Origin: Hygrophila difformis
Taxonomy: Eukaryota; Streptophyta; Magnoliopsida; Lamiales; Acanthaceae
DNA length: 64,000 nt
Direction of reading: 5' to 3'
Assembly: GCA_030278955.1 (NCBI GenBank)
Contig: JAOANR010000012.1
Span: 27,087,977-27,151,976, forward strand
Part shown: piece after piece, positions 11,509 to 24,110 of the stretch
Layout: every line of letters begins with the position of its first letter
How positions within the stretch are numbered: position 1 is the stretch's first letter
Position numbers and translations under genes: made by a program
Notes under the pieces: model-generated
Told to the model about the DNA's origin: nothing
What the model saw: the letters and a program-made list of their open reading frames with translations, nothing else
Databases searched by the model: none

Positions 11509-14500
11509 AGAGAAAAAAAAAAGGAAAAAAAAAGAAGGGAAATTTCATCGAATTTCTTTTATTTTTATTTGAAGTGAAAAAGTGATATGAGCCCCCAATC
11601 TGTTTAAAACTCGACCCTTTAGACCAAACTTCACCAATCACACAGTTTTAATAAATTAGTATTTATTTATTTATTATAGCTGCTATGATAATAATACATT
11701 CATTTATTTGTTAAGCTTCTTTAAATGTTATGTATAAAAAATTGATTTGATTTTTAGTTGATTAATAATCTTGAAAAAATTACTTTAAACATCTTTATAA
11801 GACATTTTAAAAAATGACTTTAGATGTATTTTTTTAAAATTTAACTTTTTATAATTTATATTTAATTGCTTAATAATATATATATATATTTTTTTCAATG
11901 AATGAGGTTGTGTTGGGAGTGAGCTGATCAGTATCGAATTGTGACAACAAATTGTACTCTCACAATATGTTACTATTAGGTAGCAAATCTGGTTGTTCCC
12001 AACCAATCCAATATGGCAATATGTGGCTATGTGCTAATCTCATTGTCCATTTTTACTTTTATATGTGTTCTTTTTCTTCTGCTTCTTTATTTATTTAATA
12101 GTAATATATAGTACTATATTTTTTCAAATTAACCGATGACTTACCGAACACAGTTGACCTGATTGATATGAGGCTCTGACAACATAAGCAAATGTTTTGG
12201 GCTTGAGTCTTTGTATTTGCAGAATTATGGTTTGGGAGAGACAACCCTTAAATGTCCACCAGATCATCAATAGATTAATCTTGGATTCAATGAGGCCTGA
12301 CAATACCCGGTAATTCACCAAAAATTAACCGCTGACTTTTTTTTGCACGTTTTTTTAGTAAAATATTACTTTCTTCTATTTTCTTCTCATATTTTCTCTT
12401 TGTTTCTTGGCTTCCGTCTTTAAAAAAAAATATATTACCATTATTTTAAAACCAAAAAATAAAAAATAAAATAAATCATGATCCGTTAATTTGAAATGTG
12501 TAGAAAGGTATATATGTGAGTGTTGTGAGAATGGTTAAAGACAAATGTCCCATTGGTAGGCCGGAGCAGGGCCCCCTATCACATGCATTTCCTTTTCTCC
12601 CATTCAATTTAATCTCCATTATGTTTCTTCAATTCTCTACATTGTAATCTTCATATCTGTATATGTTTTTTTTTTTTAAAAAAAAAATATAGCACAGAAA
12701 ATGTTAAATTATCTAATTTTGTCAGCCTAGCTTATCATGGCACTTACAAAAAAAAAAATACTACTCCAATAAAATAATGTCATGTGAGCATACAAGTTGA
12801 GTTCAATGAAGGCCAAGTTGGATTTGATTGGCATCTGAGCCTGTGCCCTGTAATGACCAGACACATGTGCATTAGTACAATTATTTGAGTGAGGCTACAG
12901 CCGTAGGGAGACAATGAGTAGGGTCCGTCAAGACACAAGATCCAGCCCGTGGCTCGGATTTGATTTGGTTCAGGGTTTGATCCGGATCCATTATCATTCT
13001 TAGAAATGATAACGGGTCGGTTCTGTGTCTATTTTATAAAAATTAAGACCTGACCCAAACTCAAATCGTGCTCGACTCTGACCGGACCATTAATTTCCCT
13101 ATACACAGCCGTTGCTAGAAATCATATCGCCATTGGCAAATAATGTCTAAATAAGTGGACAAATTAATGGACCCTTACGTAATAGTAATATATTTGGGCT
13201 AAAAATGGCCAACGAAGATATTGTCCAATGTGGCCCAACTCATATTGGATGAGGCTGTTTGTATAGTTTGTACATAACAGCCCATCCTAAAAATAGTGGC
13301 CCACTAAGATATAGAGCCCAATGTAACTATAAAGACCCTTGTACTATAAGAACCCTCCTGGCTCTTACCTTTCCAACTTATACAAGGGTAGAAAATAGAA
13401 TGCTGAATGGAGTAACAGTAATAATAATATGACCGGAATGAAGCTTGGCTAGATTTGATGGAGGAATGATGGTTGAACAAGTCTTTAATTTGTGTATCAC
13501 ACATTCACACATCATATTCAATCTTCTTTATTACAAAAATCATCAATTATATGGTGGAGTATGAATCATCATCAAAAAAACACAAATTTTAATATCTCTA
13601 CATGAATTCGTCGTCCCTTAACCTAAAAACACAAAAACAAGCTTTGTCATATCTCATGATCCACCTCCTCTGATATTCTTATGTCCATTGGTATAATCTC
13701 CCTTTCATCAAGATTGTCAGGAAAGTCATCACTTGTCTGAAAATAGAAGATCATGGTCCTCCCTTTCATCATGGTTGATTATTCAGGCATGCATGCATCC
13801 ATCCACACTCTAGTCAAATTTCCTTTTAATTAAACCAGTATTACAATACTGTAGAATGGATGAACTAGCTAGCCCTCCCTCAACTTGGAGTCAACTACTA
13901 ACAAACATGGTTTAACTCCTACTAATAAATTTCTTGATTCAACAATTTACAGCACAATCAAAAGATATCTACTATATATGACCAAAGCCACCAAAATAAA
14001 TGCATACTAACGAACAAACCAAACCCCCCCGATTTTTGAAATAGTAAAGGCAAATTCCACACAATTCCATAGACAAACAAACAGACACCACTTTTTCTAA
14101 GGTTACAAGAAGGATCCACAAGAATCCATTTCTAAAGCAATAAACGACACTTAGACTACCTCCAACCATGATCTTCCTCCACCAAGACCCAACCGCCACA
14201 TCATTATTCAAAGAAAAAGAAGCAAAAATGGGTTGTGGTCTCAATGGGGTGGTCGACGGTCGACCGAATGAGATATGAGACCACTTGGTCTCATCCTTCT
14301 TGGCCAATGGGATTGGGACACTTGTCTCATTCCTATTGTTTAACTAAAATTTTAAACAAATCTTATTAAAATTATTATATTTTTTATATTTTAAAATAAT
14401 ATTAAAAAATATACCAAATTTTATAATTTTTGATTCTCTACAAACAGAGACCACTCTTGCTATATTTTTGTTAAATACATAATATATCAATTTTGATATA

Positions 14501-15760
14501 TTTAACCTATTTAAAAATTTCTAGAAAATAAAAATAAATAAAAAGATATTAAAATTTTAGATTTTTTATTCTTTATAAGTAAGATAAAATATTAATATTT
14601 TCGATACATTAATTTTTTTTTATTTCAGCATAATTTAAAATTTTATAAATTAAAGTAATTATATCTTATGGTTGGATAGTTGGGTGGTTATTGATAAAGT
14701 ATATAAAATTGGGGTGATTGGGTTGAGATGGATATTGATGAGTTGGAGGAGAGAGAAATTAATTAAATAATGAAATGATCGGATGGTTGAGTGGTTTGGG
14801 TGGTTATGGATAGATAGTCTTACGGTATCCCGCTGACGCTGTGTATAAATTTGAGCCCTTTAATAACCCTATCCAACTCCAATATAACAATGATGCCCCT
14901 CCAATACGAAAACGACGCTACAACCAAAAATTATTCTCCTCTCACAGTCTCACAGTCTCGGTAACGTGAACTGTTGTTGTTTAATGGTTGAAGTTTGGTG
15001 TTTGGGTTGGGGATGACGACATCACCATGGTCGATTTTGGAAGTTACGGTGTTAGGGTACAAATTACAATTATTTTTTCATTTTCCTCTTAATCAATCAA
15101 CGTTAAAAAGATTATCTTTTTGTTGGTGAACAAAGTGGTGTGTTACGCCACGTTAGGGTTCGCCACATGGACCAATCATATCTCTGTCCACGTTGGAATT
15201 TTGGACGAAGTTTCGAAACTTGGTTGCTGGAAGGACCTAGTAGTTTTCTAGGGCCAATAAATACTTTAGATGCCCGAGGTAATGAATAAAATGATCGATG
15301 CGAATTGCAAATCGTAATGAACCCTCGAATTTTATAGGAAACGACATCACGTGCTGTAAAATTGAATACCCAAATCAAGGTCGGATCTTTGATCAGTGAT
15401 AACCCTTCAATCTTTTAGTAGTATTAACCTACTTTTTCACAAAAATGTAGCATCAAAGATTCCGAGAGCCGACAGCGACTGGGTATGTGGGCCGCCTGTG
15501 TTATCTTCTGTGCTCATTGTTTGACTAATTTTACTAGAGCACAAACATAATCCGCTGACACATCTCCTACCTTTTTGTGGATTTCTTGGGCTCAAGCCCT
15601 TTTATTCATTCGCAGTTCCCACATTGTTTCCTTTCTGTGTTTCTTTGTTTTTCCAGAGAAAAATATTTTATATTAGTGAGGGACTGAAATAATTATTGTG
15701 TTTGTTTTATAGTAAAGATTGATTGGGTTATTTTATATTTGTGAAAAGGATTGGATTGTA
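11509..15760. other. Gene-poor intergenic region upstream of LOG
   Basis: No supported gene. 12660-12680 has T and A runs. 12890-13100 contains GGGTC/CGGATCC-rich sequence resembling an old hAT-like fragment. The 111-codon ORF at 13972-14307 (-) has no recognisable domain. 14660-14820 carries repeated GGTTGGATAGTTGGGTGG-like words. 15000-15760 should include the LOG promoter and 5' UTR, but I cannot place a TATA box with confidence. Confidence 0.6.
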
Positions 15761-17313
15761 ATGGAGAACAATGGATTGAAATTCAAGAAGATTTGCGTGT
15801 TCTGCGGGAGTAATCCTGGCCACAGACAAGTCTTCAGTGATGCCGCAATTGACTTGGGGAATGAATTGGTTTGTTTTTATGTTTTGAGTTCTTCTTGGCT
15901 GAGAAAAGTGTACACTTTTTTTTTAAAAAAAATTGAAATCCTAGTTAGATGGACAAAACATTGACTTTACGCTTTGTCCGGTTGAAAATGGGATTCTTGG
16001 CGTTGTTTTTCTTGAGAGTTGGGCTTTTGCAAATAACTATGTAGATGATGTAATTGTGATGGCAAATTGTAGGTGGAGAGGAAGATAGATTTGGTGTATG
16101 GAGGTGGAAGTGTAGGGCTCATGGGGTTAATCTCTCAGAGAGTACATGATGGTGGCTGTAATGTTCTTGGGTGAGTACCATGTCCTTTTGGAATGAATTC
16201 AGCAAGCACAGTTGTTGTCCTTAACTTGGTTGTTTGCCTGTAATGCAGGGTCATTCCGAAGGCTCTTGTTCCCATCGAGGTATATGTTCGTATATTTTCA
16301 CTACTGATTGTCCTTATTTTGCAAGTTGCAAATGTTTCAGATTTCAGTGAAAATACTGAGGACTCTAGCATGTGGATAGCTGTTGACACCTTTTTAATAA
16401 TTCGTTGGCATCAGGGGATCGAATTGATTATAAAAAAAACGAATTTAATTAGTCGAGTTTGATTGTGAATGTAGAGAATATGATCGCCTGTCTAGATGGG
16501 ATTACATCAGGGGAGAGGGATTTTCAATTTATTTGTGAAATGAAAAAACACCATAGAAGAAACCACTCTATTGCCTCTTGTTGTTGATGCTTTAAGTCTT
16601 GTGAAGGTGTGGTCATAAAAACTTGTTAACGAGTTATATCGACAGATATCAGGAGAAAGTGTTGGAGATGTAAGGATTGTTTCTGACATGCATCAGCGTA
16701 AAGCTGAAATGGAGCGGGAGGCAGAAGCATTCATTGCTCTTCCTGGTGGACACATAGATTAAACGAAGATATTTTTAGTCTTAATAGGTTCTATCTTATT
16801 AACATATGCGTCTCATTTTTATGTTTCTAAACGTTTAGGGGGGTATGGAACCATGGAAGAGATGCTAGAGATGATTACATGGGCACAACTCGGAATCCAT
16901 ACAAAACCGGTGATCTATGATTCCTCGACTTGAATTTTATATCAATCTAGTTACTTCAGTAGTTTGATACGAATGATCGTGTGGCATAGATTGGTTTGCT
17001 CAATGTTGATGGCTATTACGACCCTTTGCTCGCATTATTTGACAAAGGTGTCGAAGAGGGCTTCATAAAGCCGGGTGCAAGGCACATCGTTCTTTCTGCT
17101 CCAACTGCCAAACAGCTTTTGACAAGGATGGAGGTGCTGATTACTTGTGATTATTTTGTTATACCAAATTTTTTGAGTCTATAGCTAGCACAATTAGCAT
17201 TTAAATTCAGTATACATTTGCAGCAATTCACCCCTTTCAATGGCCATGTCGCCCCACACGAGAGCTGGCAGATGGGGCAACGAGGTACTTATCCACCTAA
17301 AGGAGAGACATAG
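15761..17313 (+). CDS. LOG: Cytokinin riboside 5'-monophosphate phosphoribohydrolase (LOG family)
   Basis: LONELY GUY-type enzyme that releases active free-base cytokinin from cytokinin nucleoside monophosphates in one step. Seven exons with GT..AG junctions give a 213-aa protein, the normal family length: 15761-15868, 16073-16170, 16249-16279, 16646-16745, 16839-16909, 16990-17133, 17224-17313. The N-terminus has [24 protein letters not shown] follows the first intron. The catalytic/nucleotide-binding signature MHQRKAEM is at residues 94-101 and PGGYGTMEE at 112-120. The C-terminus contains [16 protein letters not shown]. The PGGYGT motif is split by intron 4, and retention of that intron would give an early stop. 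No disabling change is seen. The paralogue number (LOG1-LOG9) cannot be assigned by eye. Confidence 0.95.
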
Positions 17314-18248
17314 TGGGGATTACAGTAGGAAGTTGAAGAAATAAGCATCATTTATTACAGAAAAAATTCCGAGTGAGGCATATTTATATATGCAGACTTA
17401 TGCAAGATAATAATGCATTAGTTATCATTAGTATCCGAGCCTTGGTTTGATCACAATTACATGTTTGGTTCAATATTGAATCGCAATTATGCTTACTACC
17501 GATAAAGTGTCGTCTGAAGAAATGGCGTTTGCAATCGCAGGATGTTGTTTATGTTGTTATAACTTAAAAGCTAGCTACTATCTTGTGGCTAGTCATTGTC
17601 AGATTTTAAGATTGAAGGAATCTTGAAGGATATATACTGTGGTTCTGTTGGTTGCAAAGTCGACATGCATGTCCTCGCCCCTTTTGGTTTCGAAACTGCT
17701 GATTAAAGTGCTTCCTTTTTTGTTTTCATGTCTCCGATTCTGTGTTGACAGTTCTGTGGCAGTACCTAATTTGTAACTCGACAAATCTAAACTACATTTG
17801 GATATCGCTCTCTTGAGATGCAATTAAATTAAAGCATGACATTGTTATCCATTCATGACCATTTGAAACTGTGTTAGTGACATTGATGTGTTCCCTTCTA
17901 TGGCGCCCTTGTATCCCTACAACGGTAAGTCTGGTAAGATGGATCCTTCCCTTTTCCTTTTAATGGTTAATAATCCTTCAAGAATGGAGTTGGATGAGTT
18001 AAATAACTTCATGTTGCTTAGAAATCTCAATGAATTTGGTTGGCAGGTATGATCTGTTATTTTGAATTGGATTTCATTATTTTGGTGGGGTACATAGATA
18101 TCTTGATTCTCAATTCGATTTGGATTGAAGTGAATTGTCCTGTGGCCTATTAGCGATTCTTATGCAACTGATTTAGAAGAGGAAACAGAGATGAGGCAAA
18201 CAGGATGAAGAAAACTAGTTAATTTTTGAAGCTTAAATGATGAACCAG
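17314..18248. other. LOG 3' flank and intergenic spacer to the DUF3511 gene
   Basis: No gene seen. The first few hundred bases probably contain the LOG 3' UTR. The 74-codon minus-strand ORF at 17599-17823 has no family signature. The LOG and DUF3511 genes converge on this spacer. Confidence 0.6.
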
Positions 18249-18572
18249 TCACCATCCTCCGTGAACCATCCGGGCGTACCTATCCTTGATCCACCTAAAA
18301 CTCTTGCTTAAGGATCCTTTGACTCGGCCTTCAACGGAGTATACTCTGTAGCCAGCAACCCTCTTCTTCCTCTGAAACTCAGAATCATTAAAGCTCCAAG
18401 ATTTTGAGGATGAAGATTTGCTACCTATCTTCCAGTTATCGCCACCGCTGTTCCACTTGTTAAGCTTGCGAGGAACATGGGACTCACTGTAACTGTAACA
18501 CTTGAAATCTTTGGGGGGCATCTGCTTGTTTCCATGGGTAGGTAAGTCTGAGCTGTAATTGTAACCTGCCAT
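18249..18572 (-). CDS. DUF3511 domain protein, 107 aa
   Basis: Single-exon gene for a small basic plant protein. The N-terminal two thirds is Ser/Asn/Lys-rich and polar. The C-terminus matches the DUF3511 pattern: KKRVAGYRVYSVEGRVKGS followed by SFRWIKDRYARMVHGGW, ending directly in a stop. No signal peptide, membrane segment or catalytic motif is visible. The family is plant-specific, short and without an assigned biochemical activity, so no function is proposed. The start MAGYNYSS is the first ATG of the open frame and gives the expected family length. Confidence 0.85.
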   Translation of the reverse strand: MAGYNYSSDLPTHGNKQMPPKDFKCYSYSESHVPRKLNKWNSGGDNWKIGSKSSSSKSWSFNDSEFQRKKRVAGYRVYSVEGRVKGSLSKSFRWIKDRYARMVHGGW

Positions 18573-19066
18573 GGAATGAATTTTCTTGCTAGCAAATTTC
18601 GAACTTGGAGGGAGGCTTGAGGGAATTGGGATGATGATTATGGTGGTTTACAGATTTGAGTGATTGACTAATGAAATAAGAAGATTGAAGAACAGAAGGG
18701 AGAATTGGGTATTGGGTCAAATATAAGCTGCTATGCTACACAGGCCTGTTGCTGTTTCGATTGATGAATTACAAGAAAATTCATGTAGTTTGGGATTTGA
18801 TTCAATCTTGTCGTACTCTATAAATAGAAGTATCAGTTTAAGGCATTTAGAATTTGAATTCCTAGTACTGGGAGACGGAGAAATATGCAATAGAAATTTC
18901 AAAACACAAGTTGGCATTGTATAAGGCGTGTCACTATCGAATGTGACGGTAATTAACAGGTTATTGGTTTTGATTGTTCAAAGAATCAGGCCGTTGGTGA
19001 AACAGCCACCATTCCGTGCAATTAGCACATTCTTGAATTCAATTAATCTTCATAAATCTTCAAGTC
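18573..19066. other. Promoter side of the DUF3511 gene, otherwise empty
   Basis: No coding support. The overlapping 63-66 codon ORFs on the two strands near 18717-18924 lack any signature. The minus-strand 5' UTR of the DUF3511 gene should start just above 18572. Confidence 0.5.
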
Positions 19067-19078
19067 TCTTAAGCACAA

Positions 19079-19259
19079 GGGAATAGGGACTTGGCCCAGT
19101 GATCATGTTCCCCTGTTCCCCGACTTCCAACCATATAATAATTGGTGTTCGATTCCCACCTGGTCCATATCCCTCCCCTTTATCCTCTTTTTAATTTGTG
19201 TGACTTAAGCTCCCACACACCTTTACCAACAGAATGTCAATGTTTAAAAAAAAATATAT
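19079..19259 (+). mobile_element. tRNA-derived SINE with a 12-bp target duplication
   Basis: 181 bp. It starts GGGAATAGGGACTTGGCCC (box A region TTGGCCCAGTGATC), carries box B GGTGTTCGATTCCC at about 19144-19157, and ends in an A-rich tail. It is flanked by the perfect direct repeat TCTTAAGCACAA at 19067-19078 and 19260-19271, which defines its ends. Same family as the copies at 50575 and 47604. Confidence 0.85.
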
Positions 19260-19271
19260 TCTTAAGCACAA

Positions 19272-20140
19272 ATACATGCCATTATTATTAATTCTTTTTT
19301 CCCAATTGTATCTGTGTACATAATAGCTTTAGCCTTTGGCACATTCTTTTGTGAGTTTATAAGAGAAAATACAGCCATTATTCAACATAACGTCCAAACA
19401 CAGCCCTCTAAATTGTTTTCTAAAATCATTAATAATTTAAAAATAAAATAAAATAAAAATAATCATACATATCAGGAAATCCAATCAATTTCGATCTTTG
19501 ATTTGTGGTGAACACGATAAAGCATAAACCTAAAATCCACTTTGAGCTAGAATCCGAAGTATAGCTTGTCTCATTTGACAAGTTCGAACTCAACACATTA
19601 ATGTGTTGAGCCAAGCTAATAAATTAAAAGTACTGAACTCATCTTAACACGTTAAAAGCACCAGGGAAGAGACAGAGAGAGGTAGGCTTGGTGTACTTGA
19701 GTGCCAACTTCAAATATTAAGGAACCAAACACAAATTGATTCCAAATGAACAATGCCAAGCATTAACTTAATTACACAACCTAAGTAAAGAAAAGCAGAT
19801 TTAGAGACGCTAAAATAACTTAATATGAAACACACCATATAGGACATAATAGAGAGCCATCACATCTGTAATTCATTTCGTCAATTACAACAGACACCAA
19901 AAGAAAAGTACAAAAAGAGAAGGCCCGAAGCCAAAAATTTTGCAAACATGGTGTCAAACTGCAAACAACATTTGGAGACAATAGTGAGTTTTCCCCTGAC
20001 AATTACAGGATTTTCACCTCTCCCAATTACCACGAATTTGTTGCACATTAAACTACCCTAAACTAAGAAACATACTATAAGTCAATAAGTTATATATTCA
20101 GAACACCGAACACTAACTCACCTCCCAAATCAGAAACGCT
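19272..20140. other. Intergenic and probable eIF4A 3' UTR
   Basis: No gene seen. AT-rich. The stretch just left of 20141 is expected to be the 3' UTR of the minus-strand eIF4A gene. Short ORFs at 19429 and 19820 carry no signature. Confidence 0.6.
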
Positions 20141-22011
20141 TTAGAGCAGGTCAGCAACATTCGCTGGAAGTTCCTCAACTACTACGTTATAGAATCTTTG
20201 AATGTCAGAAAGCATGCGCTCCTCGTCTCTGGTCACAAAGTTTATGGCCACACCCTTCCTACCAAATCGTCCACTTCGTCCGATACGATGCAGGTAGTTC
20301 TCGGGCTGAGTGGGCAGATCATAGTTGATAACAAGAGAAACTTGCTGAACGTCAATACCACGTGCCAAGAGATCAGTTGTTATTAGAACGCGGGAAGAAC
20401 CAGATCTGAATTCTCGCATGATGATATCTCTTGTGTTCTGGTCCATATCACCATGGGTGGCAGATACAGTATGATCACGACTCCGCATTTTATCAGTAAG
20501 CCAGTCAACCTTGCGCCTAGTGTTGACAAAGATCACACTCTGAGTAATAGCCAATGTTTCATAGAGATCACATAGGGTCTCAAGCTTCCATTCCTCTTTT
20601 TCGACGTTAACATAAAACTGCTTGATACCCTCCAGGGTTAGTTCATCACGTTTCACAAGAATGCGGACCGGCTTATTCATAAATTTCCTTGTGATTTCAA
20701 GAGCCTCGGCTGGCATAGTAGCAGAAAATACTCCAACTTGAATCTTAGGAGGCAGCAACTGAAAAATATCATAAATCTGAAAGGAAATTCTAGCCATTAG
20801 CAGCAAATTAAGAAAATTCAGACAACAAATAGATGAACTTGCACACAACTTTAAGAAGGCAAACCTATTAGATTTTTTTTTTTTTTTTTTTGAGATTAGC
20901 TGCTTGGTGCAGTGAAAATAAATGCAACAAGAACAGTGTGCATATGTGCAGCATATCAGATCATTCAAACAGATAAGACTAGGAACATTACAAAGTAAAC
21001 CATAGGATGCAAACCTGATCTTTGAACCCTCTGGAAAGCATTTCATCAGCCTCATCCAACACAAACATTTTGATGTAATCAGGGCGCAGTGATTGCCTTC
21101 TCAACATGTCAAACACACGTCCAGGAGTACCAACAACAACATGAACCCCACTGGAGAGAATACGCTGATCCTCACGAACACTTGTACCTCCCACACAAGC
21201 ATGAACCTTAACACCAAGATAATCACCCAATGCTCGCATAACCTTCTCAATTTGCTGTGCAAGCTCACGGGTTGGTGCAAGAACAAGAGCTTGACATTCA
21301 ACTATGTTATAATCAAGTTGCTGCAAAATTCCAGAGCAAAAGGTTGCAGTTTTCCCAGTTCCAGATTGTGCCTGTTGGATAACATCAAGCCCCTTGCAGA
21401 AGGGAACAATCCCTCTTTGCTGAATTGCAGAGGGCTTCTCAAAACCTTAAACAGAACACAAGTAAACATGTTCTCATCCTTTAACACAACTCAATAGAAA
21501 ATAAGTGCAAAAGAGCTACAGTGACATTTATTGCGGCCACATTAAAAACAATGAGATTAGTATGAACTCCATTCCATGTCCAAGAACAGCCTTACAGCAG
21601 CATAACAGAAATACACATCAAAGACAATACAAACACCAGTATGGAAGTAGAATGAACCATCAAGAATTGAAAATTGACTTTATATCAACCGCAGATACTA
21701 TCAGAGATATAATATGTACATTCAATCTAATGTCCAAATACCATAAGCATAGATGCCCCTAAGAAGATTTTCCTGAAGTTCCATGGCATCAAAAGTTTCA
21801 TACACTTCATCATAACTTGTGAAGAATTCCTCAGCGCCTTCTGTTCCAAGCCTGTGTTCACAGGAGCAAAAGGCAGAGATGGTAAAAACTAACATTGCAA
21901 GGAGCCAGTTTGCCATATATTATAACCAAAAACAAGAACTTACAGCTCATTCATTTTTGCATCATACTGGTTAGCATCAAACTGCGATCCTTCAGGAGCC
22001 AATCCAGCCAT
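20141..22011 (-). CDS. EIF4A: Eukaryotic initiation factor 4A (DEAD-box RNA helicase)
   Basis: ATP-dependent RNA helicase of the eIF4F cap-binding complex that unwinds 5' UTRs for ribosome scanning. Four coding exons give 414 aa, the standard eIF4A length: 22011-21944, 21851-21742, 21445-21015, 20776-20141. Visible motifs: Q-motif region [12 protein letters not shown], Walker A AQSGTGKT (85-92), [16 protein letters not shown] (190-193), SAT (221-223), then ARGID and [13 protein letters not shown] in the C-terminal RecA domain. The start [12 protein letters not shown] is the conserved plant eIF4A N-terminus. All key residues are intact. A 5'-UTR intron precedes the start codon. The isoform number cannot be given. 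Confidence 0.96.
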
Positions 22012-22013
22012 GT

Positions 22014-22154
22014 CTACAAACAAAGAAAATAAACACAGGTAACAAGAAAGAGAAATTCCAACTATAATCAAAGTTACTCACTCAATGAACTAGTTAATGC
22101 ATTAATCACAAGTCAATAAATTAATATGTTTTTATTGTCTCTAGCGAACACCAC

Positions 22155-22185
<31 letters not shown>

Positions 22186-22746
22186 AAAAAAAAAAACCCC
22201 GCGTTCCCACCTCCCCAAGTAATATACTACATAATCTCGTAAGATGCCACCGAACAAGTATATCAATCGTTCAATTACATCTAAGATAAGTAACAGTCTA
22301 TACAGATATGAGATGCCCTATTGTAGGTAACAGGAAATGGAAAACTGTGTCCATTGTGGCTAAAAGCATTCGAAATGTTGATGGAGTTAATAAGCATTTT
22401 TAAGCACGAGTTTTTCACGCTGGCGTTAAACAACTACCACATTACAAACAATAAAATGAAGCCGTACAATTCTGTCTCAAAGTATACTCAATACAGTCTG
22501 CAAGTCGCATAAATATTCACACATATCGAGCCATAATACATAACCCAATATCTAAACTGAAAAGTTTCGTACTACGAACACTCGGTAGTTTTCCAAACAA
22601 AAAACCGTATCAAGATCAAGTTCAATAAAAACTAAAATAAATAGAGAGCGATACAATTCGATCAAACGATCAAAACCATCCAGAAACCTCTTCAGGACCA
22701 AAAACACTTTCAAACAGAGAATAACAACAAGAGCAGAAGCGATTAC
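22014..22746 (-). other. 5'-UTR intron of eIF4A with a poly-C/poly-A tract
   Basis: The acceptor TTTGTTTGTAG lies two bases before the start codon. The donor is GTAATC at 22746-22741, after an untranslated exon that runs from 22747 to roughly 22900. The intron contains a C homopolymer followed by an A homopolymer at about 22153-22196. Long 5'-UTR introns are common in plant eIF4A genes and often raise expression; that role here is inference. Confidence 0.8.
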
Positions 22747-22905
22747 CGGTACGAAGGAAGACCTAGGGGAACAGAGGAGAATTTGGGTGGCAGATTTGAG
22801 AAATCCTGGGATCTACGCCGCGGACGCAGAGTCAGATAACCGATAATGTAAGCAATTGAGAGGGAAACTGCAAGAGAGGGGCGAGATAGAAGTGGCAGAA
22901 TGTTT
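22747..22905 (-). promoter_or_regulatory. eIF4A non-coding first exon and promoter-proximal region
   Basis: Purine/pyrimidine-rich leader (on the minus strand CTCTTGCAGTTTCCCTCTC) upstream of the 5'-UTR intron donor. The exact transcription start is not visible. A TAGGGGTTTGG-like word at about 22905-22917 (plus strand) resembles the telo-box motif of plant translation-factor promoters, but only loosely. Confidence 0.45.
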
Positions 22906-23397
22906 TAGGGGTTTGGATTTTGGGTTGTGCTGCCTCATTGTTCATTTACAGTTTTACCCCTGCCCGACTGCCTACCTTTTCGGACTTCGGTCTCCTGCCT
23001 TGGGCCCATAAAACGTTTTATGGGCCTACTCGTATCGTTTTGAACTTACAATGGGCTCATGGTTTATGATTTATGGGCCTTCCAAGAGGCCACGTCCATT
23101 TATTTCCATCTTTATTTTCACACTTTTGTATAAAATAGCTTCTTCGCTTCTAAAAAATATACTCCTCCGTTTTCTAAAAATTACATGCAAATAAACGACT
23201 TCTTTCATATATGTATATGTTTAAATGAATTATTTTATAACTATTTCGGGTATGTAGGTGGAATATATAACTTTATAAAAAGAAAAGGGGAGCTAGGTGA
23301 GGGGTGATGATGGAGAGGTAGAGGTATATATATGCATGCAAATATTCTTTATGCATGCGCCTATGTTGACTTGCATGCATTAATAAATCTCACACAA
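22906..23397. other. Intergenic spacer between eIF4A and the virus-containing unit
   Basis: No gene seen. 23155-23180 has a one-sided Stowaway-like end (ACTCCTCCGTTTTC) without a partner. 23320-23390 is rich in GCATGCA words. Confidence 0.55.
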
Positions 23398-23405
23398 TCA
23401 TATAT
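23398..23405. repeat. Direct repeat TCATATAT, left copy
   Basis: Eight bases directly outside the TGGAATAAA end, repeated at 31228-31235. AT-rich, so chance identity is possible but unlikely at both exact borders. Confidence 0.65.
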
Positions 23406-23620
23406 TGGAATAAATGCCCAATTAGTCATTTTTCTTTCCTTTTTGGCCAAATCAGTCCTTTATCTATTTTTATACCCAATTAGTCCTCTACCTTTTGCCT
23501 TAATGTCCAATTTAGTCCTTTTTGTATAAAATAATCTCCACTTGGCTCTCTTTTATATTAAATTGACCACCAATCTTTCAAACCATTTCATTTTAGCCCC
23601 AAAACTTTAAATAGTGATTT

Positions 23621-24110
23621 TTATCCATACATCAAACAAATGCCCAACATGCTTCCGTAAGAAAAATTAAACAAAACCTCATACCTCGGGTTTGACCGCC
23701 TTGTTGCCGGGTCTTCCGTCTGGGATTTTACGGATTCCTTCCAACCACACGACCGCAGCCAATGGTTCACCAGCTCTGGGCTCCTTCAGCAACAGTCAGC
23801 ACAGTCCTATTTCGTTTCCTACCTTAGGACGTAGCGAGGTTTGGGGCAAAAGAGTTTAATTCTAATTTTAGAAGATTATAGATATATGAAGCCTGGATTT
23901 TACTGAAGAAATATTGAAAATATTATTTAAACATAATTTCTCCTAATGGAGAAGACAAACACTTAGCTCCTCATGGAGGAAGCAAGACTCTTGAGGATGT
24001 TCCCCATACTATTACAGACACAGAAAGGAAAATTGCAGAAATGAAATATTACAAATGTTTTGAAGAGTTGGGAGGATTTTTCGATGCCTTCCATCTGCTT
24101 CAAACTCCTT
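23621..24110 (-). other. Viral leader start and non-viral junction inside the 7.8-kb unit
   Basis: About 23870-24110 downstream of the TATA box is A/T-rich with several short ORFs and a partly self-complementary segment, as in caulimovirid leaders. 23640-23865 is different in composition, with CCGGGTCTTCCGTC-like GC-richer sequence. It could be flanking or captured host DNA. I cannot fix the virus border. Confidence 0.5.

Noticed and set aside
13972..14307. 111-codon minus-strand ORF upstream of LOG
   Set aside because: Hydrophobic/cysteine-rich text without a family match, no conserved context; not supported as a gene.
22153..22196. Poly-C/poly-A tract as a regulatory element of eIF4A
   Set aside because: Simple homopolymers inside an intron; nothing shows function and length may be a sequencing artefact.
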